Assembly (NCBI GenBank): GCA_031291275.1
Contig: JARLJJ010000327.1
Coordinates: forward strand, 1 to 64,000
From: Formivibrio sp.
GTDB taxonomy: Bacteria; Pseudomonadota; Gammaproteobacteria; Burkholderiales; Chitinibacteraceae
Length of the DNA: 64,000 nt
Reading direction: 5' to 3'
The notes below the pieces were generated by a model that was not told the origin of the DNA, ran no database searches, and saw only the letters and a list, made by a program, of their open reading frames with translations. Below are positions 54,958-64,000 of this stretch, piece by piece. The translations under genes and the position numbers were made by a program. Numbering within the stretch: the stretch's first letter is position 1; every line of letters begins with the position of its first letter.

Positions 54958-56958
54958 ATGGACGGACAGCCGCAATATATTTTGAAGCGCGACGGGCGTG
55001 TTGTGCCGTTCGATATCAAGAAGATCGCCGCCGCCTTGGTCAAGGCGGGTGCCGCCACCGGCGAGTTCGATGCGGTCAAGGCTGAGCGTCTGGCATTACT
55101 GGTGGTAGAGCAATTGCCGCAAGATATTACCCCGGCCATTGAAACCATCCAGGATGTGGTCGAAGAAACCCTGCTTGGCCTGCACCATATCAAAACCGCT
55201 CGCGCCTATATTGCCTACCGTACCCAGCATACCCGTCTGCGCAATGATATTCGCACGGTCGTCGATGTCGAATCCAGTATCAACGAATACCTCGATCAAT
55301 CCGACTGGCGCGTGAGTGCTAATGCCAACCAGGGCTGGAGCCTGGGCGGCATGATCCTGAATACCTCGGGCAAGGTGATCGCCAACTATTGGCTGAATCA
55401 CGTCTATCCACCAGAAATCGGCAATGCCCACCGCTCTGGCGCAGTGCATATCCATGATCTGGACATGCTCTCAGGTTATTGTGCCGGCTGGTCGCTGCGC
55501 CGCCTGCTGCACGAAGGTTTCAACGGTGTGCCTGGCAAAGTTGAAGCCAAGCCGCCCAAGCATTTTTCTGCTGCCATCGGCCAGATCGTCAATTTCCTTG
55601 GCACCCTGCAGAATGAATGGGCCGGTGCGCAGGCGTTCAGCTCGTTTGATACCTATATGGCGCCATTTATTCGCACGGATAACCTGAAGTTTATCCAAGT
55701 GAAGCAATTCATTCAGGAGTTGATCTACAACCTGAATGTGCCGAGCCGCTGGGGCACGCAGACGCCGTTCACCAACCTGACCTTCGACTGGATCTGCCCG
55801 GAAGACCTGCGCGAGCAGATTCCGTACGTCGGCGGCGAGGAAATGCCGTTCACCTATGCCGATCTGCAGCCAGAAATGGACATGATCAACAAGGCCTATA
55901 TCGAAGTGATGATGGAAGGCGATGCCAAGGGCCGGGTGTTCACCTTCCCGATCCCGACCTACAACATCACCAACGATTTTCCGTGGGAGCACCCGAATAC
56001 CGATCTACTGTTCGAAATGACCGCCAAGTACGGCCTGCCGTATTTCCAGAACTTCCTGAACTCCGATCTGGAGCCGCAGATGGTGCGCTCGATGTGCTGC
56101 CGCCTGCAGCTCGATCTGCGCGAACTCTTGAAGCGCGGCAACGGCCTGTTCGGTTCGGCCGAGCAGACCGGCTCGCTTGGCGTGGTCACGATCAATTGCG
56201 CGCGTATCGGCTTCGAGTTCAAGGGTGATGAAGCCGGCGTATTTGCCCGCATCGACGAGTTGCTCGATCTGGCCAAGCAATCGCTGGAAATCAAGCGCAA
56301 GATCGTCGAGCGCCTGATCAACGCCGGCCTGTATCCGTACACCAAGCGTTATCTGGGCACCCTGCGTAATCACTTCTCCACGATCGGCATCAACGGCGTG
56401 AACGAGATGATCCGCAACTTCACCGGGGATGCCTACGACCTGACCTCATCGGAAGGCCACGCGTTTGCCGTGAAGCTGCTCGACCATATCCGCGCCAAGA
56501 TGACCGAGTTTCAGGAAGAAACCGGCCACCTCTACAATCTGGAAGCAACGCCGGCCGAGGGCACGACCTACCGCTTTGCCAAGGAAGACAAGAAGCGCTA
56601 TCCGACTATCCTGCAGGCCGGCACGCAGGATGCGCCGTACTACACCAACTCCTCGCAACTGCCGGTGGGTTTCAGCGATGATCCGTTCGAGGTGCTGGCG
56701 ATGCAGGAAGAACTGCAACGCAAGTACACCGGCGGCACGGTACAGCACTTGTACATGACCGAAGCGATTTCCAGCGCCAGTGCCTGCAAGCAGTTGGTGA
56801 AGCGTTCGCTGGAGAAATTCCGCCTGCCGTACATCACGATTTCGCCGACGTTCTCGATCTGCCCGAAGCACGGCTATATCTCCGGGCATCATGAGTTCTG
56901 CCCGAAGTGCGATGAAGAGTTGATCTCCAAGGGGCGTCCGGAATCCTGCTGCAACTGA
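54958..56958 (+). CDS. nrdD: Anaerobic ribonucleoside-triphosphate reductase (class III) catalytic chain, lacking the C-terminal glycyl-radical motif
   Basis: N-terminal ATP-cone (YILKRDGRVVPFDIKKIAAALVKAG), HIHDLDMLSGYCAGWSLRRLL, FTFPIPTYNIT, SPTFSICPKHGYISGHHEFCPKC; ends ISKGRPESCCN* with no RVxGY motif. Confidence 0.93.
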   Translation: MDGQPQYILKRDGRVVPFDIKKIAAALVKAGAATGEFDAVKAERLALLVVEQLPQDITPAIETIQDVVEETLLGLHHIKTARAYIAYRTQHTRLRNDIRTVVDVESSINEYLDQSDWRVSANANQGWSLGGMILNTSGKVIANYWLNHVYPPEIGNAHRSGAVHIHDLDMLSGYCAGWSLRRLLHEGFNGVPGKVEAKPPKHFSAAIGQIVNFLGTLQNEWAGAQAFSSFDTYMAPFIRTDNLKFIQVKQFIQELIYNLNVPSRWGTQTPFTNLTFDWICPEDLREQIPYVGGEEMPFTYADLQPEMDMINKAYIEVMMEGDAKGRVFTFPIPTYNITNDFPWEHPNTDLLFEMTAKYGLPYFQNFLNSDLEPQMVRSMCCRLQLDLRELLKRGNGLFGSAEQTGSLGVVTINCARIGFEFKGDEAGVFARIDELLDLAKQSLEIKRKIVERLINAGLYPYTKRYLGTLRNHFSTIGINGVNEMIRNFTGDAYDLTSSEGHAFAVKLLDHIRAKMTEFQEETGHLYNLEATPAEGTTYRFAKEDKKRYPTILQAGTQDAPYYTNSSQLPVGFSDDPFEVLAMQEELQRKYTGGTVQHLYMTEAISSASACKQLVKRSLEKFRLPYITISPTFSICPKHGYISGHHEFCPKCDEELISKGRPESCCN

Positions 56959-56966
56959 TGCTGCAA

Positions 56967-56992
56967 ACCGGGCGGAGAATATCCCGCCCGGT
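56967..56992. other. Intercistronic hairpin after nrdD, no T tract
   Basis: accgggcgg-agaatatc-ccgcccggt perfect 9-bp stem. Confidence 0.5.
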
Positions 56993-57094
56993 CAATAATG
57001 CCGTTCATACTTAAGTTGAGCCGCTTCATCCGCTGAACATGCCGTCCCGCATCTCTACTAAACGCAGCAGTACCGATCTCACCCTGGAGGAAAC

Positions 57095-57394
57095 ATGATA
57101 CCGAAATTTGGCGAACATCAAGAAGGCTATGGAGCAGAACTCCAGTGTCCCTCTTGTGGCTTCAATTACCTTCACCACGACCGGGTGGAAGTCTTCGAGT
57201 GTGGAGAAGATGCAACCCACGGAGTGCACGTCGCCGTTGCAGACGGCAAGGCTACCTTTGATACCTCGCTTGAGGGCAACCCTAGCGCCCGTCGCCACGG
57301 ACTGAAAGTTTTCTTCTGGTGCGAAGGCTGCGACGCAAAGCCTATACTGACCATCAGCCAACACAAGGGAAACACCTACGTTGATTTCGAGTAG
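57095..57394 (+). CDS. Small zinc-ribbon-like hypothetical protein within the nrd operon
   Basis: Two CXXC pairs (CPSCGF ... FFWCEGC); RBS-like ggagg just upstream; ends before the glycyl-radical ORF. Confidence 0.65.
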   Translation: MIPKFGEHQEGYGAELQCPSCGFNYLHHDRVEVFECGEDATHGVHVAVADGKATFDTSLEGNPSARRHGLKVFFWCEGCDAKPILTISQHKGNTYVDFE

Positions 57395-57507
57395 GAGCCC
57401 AATCCATCATTCCACTGGAGCTGCGCCGGAATGACGGCAATTTTTTGAGTGAATGGAATTGCCGCCCGTTCAGTAACTTCAAATGAAAACAATTGGAGAG
57501 CCATAAA

Positions 57508-57696
57508 ATGACCGATCTTTCCGTGCAGGACAAATTGCAAACCGCCACCCAGCCGCTGCTGAAAGATGAAGAGCGTACCCGCTGCGAAGTGTGGACCCGC
57601 GTGATGGGTTATCACCGCCCTGTTTCTGCATTCAATATCGGTAAACAAGCCGAATTCCGCGAACGCAAATTCTTTACAGAAGCATGCTGCAAGTAA
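57508..57696 (+). CDS. Stand-alone NrdD C-terminal glycyl-radical domain (62 aa)
   Basis: RCEVWTRVMGYHRPVSAFNIGKQAEFRERKFF resembles the RVxGYxxPVxxxNxGKxxEFxxR C-terminus of class III NrdD; RBS ggagag at 57494; overlaps nrdG by 13 nt. Confidence 0.85.
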   Translation: MTDLSVQDKLQTATQPLLKDEERTRCEVWTRVMGYHRPVSAFNIGKQAEFRERKFFTEACCK

Positions 57697-58520
57697 ACCC
57701 GGATTCCTCTTCTTGGCCTGATGAGACTGGTACTCCGATGTGTGGCGAGTCCCCTTGTGGGGCGTCGCGATCCACCGCCGCGAGCGCGGAAGAGCGGCCC
57801 GATCTGCACGAAGGCCCCCGTGTTCCCAAGCTCGGGGGTTTTGTGCGCTTTTCCAGTTGCGACTGGCCGGGCAAGCTGGTTTGCGTGGTGTTTATTTCCG
57901 GCTGCCCATGGCGCTGCCATTACTGCCATAACCCGCATCTGCAAACACGCAGCAAAATGCCGGGCGAGCCAGCCTGGGCCGACGTGCTTATTTGGCTGGA
58001 AACGCGGCGCGGCCTGCTCGATGGTGTGGTGATTTGTGGTGGAGAGCCGCTGGCCGAACCGCGTCTGCCGGAAATGCTGGCGCAGGTAAAGGCGATGGGT
58101 TTCGGCGTGGCGCTGCATACCGGCGGCGGCTATCCGAACCGACTGCGCGAGTGCCTGAAGCTGGTCGATTGGATCGGTTTTGATGTCAAGGCCCCGTTTG
58201 CCGAATACCACCGGATTACTCGTGTCAAAGGGAGCGGCGATGCTGCGCGATTGTCATTGCAGGCTGTGGTCGAGAGTGGCGTGGCATTTGAATGCCGGAC
58301 AACGTCTCATCCGGCACTGCTGAGTGATGCCAACCTGCTGGAGATCGGCCATGAATTGGCTGCTGCTGGCGTTAAGCATTATGCCGTACAGAAATTCCGC
58401 CCCCATGGTTGCAACGATGCCGATCTGTTGGCTGTGCCACTTTCATCGAATTACCCCGCTGTGGCGACATTGGACGAACTTCGCCATCTATTCCCTGATT
58501 TTATCTTGCGCCAGTCCTGA
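57684..58520 (+). CDS. nrdG: Anaerobic ribonucleoside-triphosphate reductase activating protein (radical SAM)
   Basis: SGCPWRCHYCHNPHLQ (CX3CX2C), VVICGGEPLAEP; downstream of nrdD. Start uncertain. Confidence 0.9.
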   Translation: MLQVNPDSSSWPDETGTPMCGESPCGASRSTAASAEERPDLHEGPRVPKLGGFVRFSSCDWPGKLVCVVFISGCPWRCHYCHNPHLQTRSKMPGEPAWADVLIWLETRRGLLDGVVICGGEPLAEPRLPEMLAQVKAMGFGVALHTGGGYPNRLRECLKLVDWIGFDVKAPFAEYHRITRVKGSGDAARLSLQAVVESGVAFECRTTSHPALLSDANLLEIGHELAAAGVKHYAVQKFRPHGCNDADLLAVPLSSNYPAVATLDELRHLFPDFILRQS

Positions 58521-58627
58521 GGTTTTTGCGCTAGGCGGACAAGACAAATAGGGTCTGCTGTTGTAAGCTGCGCCCTCTCTGTGAATACCCGCATTTGCCA
58601 TGTGGCGATAACCCATTCAGGAAAACC

Positions 58628-59797
58628 ATGATTAACCACGATTTTGATCCATTAACCATCCGGGGCAAGGCGTTGTTGCCTATTGTTCAGGGCGGCATGG
58701 GGGTCGGTGTTTCGGCGCACCGCCTTGCCGGTGCCGTGGCGAAAGAGGGCGGGATGGGAACAATCGCCAGCGTGGATTTGCGCCATCATCATGCCGATTT
58801 GGTCGAAGCCAGCAAACATACGCGCACGCAAGAAGATCTGGATGTGCTGAATTGTGTGGCGCTTGACCGTGAAATCAAGCTGGCCAAGGAAACTGCGGCT
58901 GGCAATGGCCTGGTTGCAGTCAATGTGATGAAAGCGATTGGCGCGCACCCGCAGATGGTGCGGCAAGCCTGTGAGTCCGGTGCCGATGCGATTGTGATGG
59001 GTGCGGGGCTGCCCCTCGACCTGCCGGAAATGACAGCGAATTACCCGCATGTCGCCTTGATTCCGATCCTTTCGGATATTCGCGGCGTCAACGTGGTCAT
59101 CAAGCGCTGGATGAAAAAAGGCTGCTTGCCCGATGCCATCGTGATCGAACATCCGAATCATGCCGGTGGCCATCTGGGTGCCGCGAGCATAGAGGGTCTG
59201 AGCGATCCCAAGTTCAGTTTCGACCGGATATTGGCCGAAGCGAAAGTGCTGTTCGAAGAGCTGCACATTGCAGACAAGGTGCCGTTGATTCTTGCCGGTG
59301 GCATCAATAGCTTTGAAAAGGTTAAGCATTACCTCGGGACTGGCGCGTCGGCAGTACAGCTGGGTAGCGCGTTCGCAGTCACCCACGAAAGCGATGCCCA
59401 TTCAAGCTTCAAGGATGTACTGGCCAAGGCGCGCCGCGAAGACATCGTCGAATTCATGAGCGTCGCCGGCCTGCCGGCTCGCGCGGTTCTGACCCCTTGG
59501 CTGAAAACCTATCTGGATCGACTGGAAAAGCTGCAGGCCAATGCCAAGGCCGACATCGCCCGCTGTACTCAGGGGCTGAACTGCCTGTCTGTGTGCGGCC
59601 TGCGCGACGGGCTGTCGAAGGTCGGCCAGTTCTGTATCGACATGAAGCTGTCCTCCGCCATGCGCGGCGAAGTGGGCAAGGGCCTGTTCTTTCGCGGCAC
59701 CGAGCCGCTGCCGTTCGGCGAAGCAATCCGCAGCGCACGCGAGCTGATGGATTACATGCTGACCGGGCATAAGCCAGCTGATTTGCAGCAAGCCTGA
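58628..59797 (+). CDS. Nitronate monooxygenase / 2-nitropropane dioxygenase family
   Basis: LLPIVQGGMGVGVSAHRLAGAVAKEGGMGTIASVD, VEHPNHAGGHLGA-like block, LAGGINSFEKVKHYLGTGASAVQLGSAF. Confidence 0.88.
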   Translation: MINHDFDPLTIRGKALLPIVQGGMGVGVSAHRLAGAVAKEGGMGTIASVDLRHHHADLVEASKHTRTQEDLDVLNCVALDREIKLAKETAAGNGLVAVNVMKAIGAHPQMVRQACESGADAIVMGAGLPLDLPEMTANYPHVALIPILSDIRGVNVVIKRWMKKGCLPDAIVIEHPNHAGGHLGAASIEGLSDPKFSFDRILAEAKVLFEELHIADKVPLILAGGINSFEKVKHYLGTGASAVQLGSAFAVTHESDAHSSFKDVLAKARREDIVEFMSVAGLPARAVLTPWLKTYLDRLEKLQANAKADIARCTQGLNCLSVCGLRDGLSKVGQFCIDMKLSSAMRGEVGKGLFFRGTEPLPFGEAIRSARELMDYMLTGHKPADLQQA

Positions 59798-59810
59798 TGC
59801 TTTAACCTGA

Positions 59811-59840
59811 AACGCCGCCACTTAACTGGCGGCGTTTTTT
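59811..59840 (+). terminator. Rho-independent terminator after nitronate monooxygenase gene
   Basis: aacgccgcca-cttaac-tggcggcgtt-tttt. Confidence 0.9.
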
Positions 59841-59957
59841 ATTGGAGGTTGTGAGGATGTCGCAGGTCGGGTTAGCCTGAAAAGGCGTAATCCGACAAGG
59901 GTTGCTGGGCGGTAAAGCGGTATAGTAGATTTTTTCTGATAGGGGCTTGTAGCGTAT

Positions 59958-60713
59958 ATGGACAGTGACCTCTTTAGACAGCAGTATGATTTTGAACTGG
60001 AACAGCGCAATTCAATTGCCGCTGCAACTAATATTCCGATCGTTGCTATCACTGTTGTTGCTAGTGCAACGTCAGCAGTCTTACTCGATTATCAGTACAA
60101 ATCGGTTTTCCAGTCATATGTATTCTTGATCTTCGCTTCCTTTGCACTAATCGCGATTGTCGTCGCAATCTCATATCTTTTTTGTTCGTTCTGGAATTAT
60201 GAGTACCAAAAGCTTCCAAATTCAACCGCTCTAAAGCAGCACTTTGAAGCTTTATTTACTTGGCATTCTGGAGAAGGTCTTACGCAGGAAGATGCGAAAA
60301 AATTTGCTGTAATTGACTTTGAAGATTACGTGAATCAACGACTTGCGGAAGCTGGCGATTGGAACGGGCAGAATAATATTATTCGTGGAAATTACTTACA
60401 CAGGGCAACCGCAGCGGTCGCAGTCGCAGTGGTAATGCTCATTCCTGCTGGGCTAATTTATGCTCACAATAAAGCCACGGCGGATGACAAAATTTATCAG
60501 GTAAGGCTCGTCAGTACCCCTAGTCCAATTCAACTTAATGCAGTACAAAAGGAGGTTAAAGTGTCAAACCAATCTTCGAGTAGTGGAAACCCCACAACAA
60601 TTCCAGCTGCACCAGCACCAAGTAGCAAGCCATCAGGCCCGCCCAATACGGTATTTAAGGGTAATACTGATTTGCCAAAGCCAGGGGCTAACAGCCAGTC
60701 TTCAAAAAAGTAA
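59958..60713 (+). CDS. Hypothetical membrane protein with Pro/Ser-rich C-terminal tail
   Basis: Predicted TM helices near IPIVAITVVASATSAVLL, YVFLIFASFALIAIVVAISYLF and ATAAVAVAVVMLIPAGLIYA; low-complexity tail. Confidence 0.7.
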   Translation: MDSDLFRQQYDFELEQRNSIAAATNIPIVAITVVASATSAVLLDYQYKSVFQSYVFLIFASFALIAIVVAISYLFCSFWNYEYQKLPNSTALKQHFEALFTWHSGEGLTQEDAKKFAVIDFEDYVNQRLAEAGDWNGQNNIIRGNYLHRATAAVAVAVVMLIPAGLIYAHNKATADDKIYQVRLVSTPSPIQLNAVQKEVKVSNQSSSSGNPTTIPAAPAPSSKPSGPPNTVFKGNTDLPKPGANSQSSKK

Positions 60714-60747
60714 ACTGCGTACAACCAAGCCAAGTAGGCCGGGTTTC

Positions 60748-60887
60748 GTAGGGCGGTGTTCCCATCGGGAACCCGCGCGGGGCAATGTTTGAAATTCAAA
60801 CCTGTTCCAATGGATTGCGGTGGTTCTTTGTATAGCCTTCGGCAACCGTGATTCGGCGGGTTACGCTACGCTTTGAACCCGCCCTAC
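60748..60887. repeat. Possible short intergenic element bounded by GTAGGGCGG/CCGCCCTAC
   Basis: 9-bp perfect terminal inverted repeats 140 bp apart with internal gggttc/gaaccc hairpins. Confidence 0.45.
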
Positions 60888-60963
60888 CATTGGGTTTTCT
60901 TCGTGGTTACGTTGTTGTGGCGTTTGTCCGCAACGGGCACACAACAGCTAATTCTCTGAAAAC

Positions 60964-60991
60964 AAAAAACCACGCCGAAGCGTGGTTTTTT
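60964..60991. terminator. Bidirectional terminator hairpin
   Basis: aaaaaaccacgc-cgaa-gcgtggtttttt perfect 12-bp stem. Confidence 0.85.
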
Positions 60992-61030
60992 GTTGGATGC
61001 TGGTACGAGCATCGCGGGGAGCGAGCGAAG

Positions 61031-61116
61031 TCAGAGTCAAGAAGCACGGAGCACAGAAACCGGAATGGACATGGAGGTCCATGAGGATTTCGAGCACCGC
61101 GCGACGCCGAATCTGA
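61031..61116. repeat. Imperfect long palindrome downstream of groEL
   Basis: tcaga...ATGGACatggagGTCCAT...tctga, with partly complementary arms over 86 bp. Confidence 0.45.
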
Positions 61117-61135
61117 CGGGCGCAGCCCCTGCGAA

Positions 61136-62827
<1,692 letters not shown>

Positions 62828-62846
62828 TTACGGAATCACCCGAAGA

Positions 62847-63137
62847 TTAAGCTTCGATCACGCCGAAGATATCTTCTTCGCGCATCACGAGCAGTTCTTC
62901 GCCATCCACCTTGACGGTCTGGCCGCTGTACTTGCCGAAGATCACCTTGTCGCCAACTTTCAGTTGCAGCGCGCGGACGGAACCATTGTCCAGCAGCTTG
63001 CCGGTACCGACGGAAACCACTTCGCCCATGTCCGGCTTTTCAGCAGCGGCGCCCGGCAGAACGATACCGGAGGCGGTTTTTTCTTCAGCTTCAACGCGCT
63101 TGATCACGACGCGGTCGTGCAACGGACGGATTTTCAT
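62847..63137 (-). CDS. groS: Co-chaperonin GroES
   Basis: [38 protein letters not shown] extends to 63185. Confidence 0.98.
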   Translation of the reverse strand: MKIRPLHDRVVIKRVEAEEKTASGIVLPGAAAEKPDMGEVVSVGTGKLLDNGSVRALQLKVGDKVIFGKYSGQTVKVDGEELLVMREEDIFGVIEA

Positions 63138-63210
63138 GGTGTTTATTCTCCTGTTGAAAAAAAGGGGAGCCAGTACCAGCAGCAATATTCAACCAGCGTT
63201 GAAAATGCAG

Positions 63211-63237
63211 TTAGCACTCTTGGCATTCGAGTGCCAA
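63211..63237 (-). promoter_or_regulatory. CIRCE element (HrcA operator) upstream of groES-groEL
   Basis: TTAGCACTC-N9-GAGTGCcAA; 17 of 18 consensus positions. Confidence 0.92.
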
Positions 63238-63468
63238 TGATAGGGGCGAGATAGGGTCTTTTCAAGGGGCAACTGGAGAAAAGGTGGCTGTGCGGGGAAC
63301 GCGACCTTGGTTTTTCTCTGGCAGCATCGATAAATAGACGGGGGCTCGGGCAATGCGGATAGGCGCGATGGCATTCCGGAAAGGCGCATAATGCTGTTTC
63401 CCTAGGTTGTCTGCCGTTCGATTAGAGATGGCATCGGGAGATGCTTTCAGTGGGTTAGGGGGAATCGC

Positions 63469-64000
63469 ATGGGCTTTACATACACGCCGCTTATCAAATT
63501 TTGGCATCAGGTTCGTGCTCGTCCTCGATTGATTGCCTCATGTGCGATTGGTGTGCTCGCGTTTGGAATATTGCCACTGCAGTTTGCGCCCTCAACGCGT
63601 GTGCTGGTGGCGTGGGACATCGGCGCCGGACTCTATCTGGCACTTGCCTGGATCATGATCCGGCGGCAAACGGTGGAACATATGCGGTGGCGGGCTCGTG
63701 TGGAAGATGACGGTGCCAAGGTGGTCCTGATCCTGACTGTCGCGGCAGCCATTGCCAGTCTTGCTGCGATTGTGCTGGAGCTTTCCGGCCAGAAAACCAA
63801 TAGTCACGATTGGCAAAGTCTGCATTTGGCATTGGCGGCGGTAACGCTCGCCATCTCCTGGTTGCTGGTGCATACCACTTTTTCCCTCCATTACGCGCAC
63901 ACCTACTATATTGCCCTGGGTCAGAAGGGCGGAGCCCCGCTGGATTTCCCCAAGCAGGACACGCCGGTCTGTATGGATTTTCTGTATTTCGCCATGGTCA
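63469..64000 (+). CDS. DUF1345 domain-containing membrane protein (partial, runs off window)
   Basis: MGFTYTPLIKFWHQVRARPRLIASCAIGV...LHYAHTYYIALGQKGGAPLDFPKQDTPVCMDFLYFAMV. Confidence 0.85.
   Translation, partial: MGFTYTPLIKFWHQVRARPRLIASCAIGVLAFGILPLQFAPSTRVLVAWDIGAGLYLALAWIMIRRQTVEHMRWRARVEDDGAKVVLILTVAAAIASLAAIVLELSGQKTNSHDWQSLHLALAAVTLAISWLLVHTTFSLHYAHTYYIALGQKGGAPLDFPKQDTPVCMDFLYFAMV

Noticed and set aside
56941-57094. Simple frameshift or sequencing error as explanation for the NrdD truncation
   Set aside because: No glycyl-radical motif appears in any frame directly after the NrdD stop. The motif appears only about 550 bp downstream with its own start codon and RBS, after an independent ORF.

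Overview
The window is a chromosomal segment of a betaproteobacterium. Evidence is the metX-metW pair, leuS-lptE-holA, purN/purM/hda and ssb neighbourhoods; I cannot name the genus from sequence alone. From left to right it holds: the 3' end of an msbA-like ABC exporter and an LPS glycosyltransferase/O-antigen ligase cluster with an AT-rich part; a decayed IS5-like transposase; metX-metW; ahpC/ahpF; a tightly overlapping nine-gene MSHA-type pilus operon; rsmB-like, DUF3108, purN, purM, perM, hda; an orphan type IV pilin; leuS-lptE-holA-rng, an MFS gene and ssb; epimerase/LysR/GST genes; an idnD-idnO-like pair with a divergent LysR; thiM-thiE; uvrA; a four-gene signalling block (PAS-GGDEF, solute-binding protein, CHASE-PAS, DUF3369-HD response regulator); an anaerobic ribonucleotide reductase operon; nitronate monooxygenase; an unknown membrane protein flanked by repeats; groES-groEL with a CIRCE operator; and a partial DUF1345 gene. 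The most interesting observation is in the nrd operon. The 668-aa NrdD ends just after its zinc-finger-like region and lacks the C-terminal glycyl-radical motif. That motif (RVMGYHRPVSAFNIGKQAEFRERKFF) lies on a separate 62-aa ORF about 550 bp downstream, beyond an unrelated small zinc-ribbon-like ORF, and it overlaps nrdG. This suggests a two-polypeptide class III ribonucleotide reductase. The operon is preceded by a consensus FNR/ANR box and two NrdR-like boxes about 32 bp apart centre to centre. No tRNA, rRNA or CRISPR was recognised.
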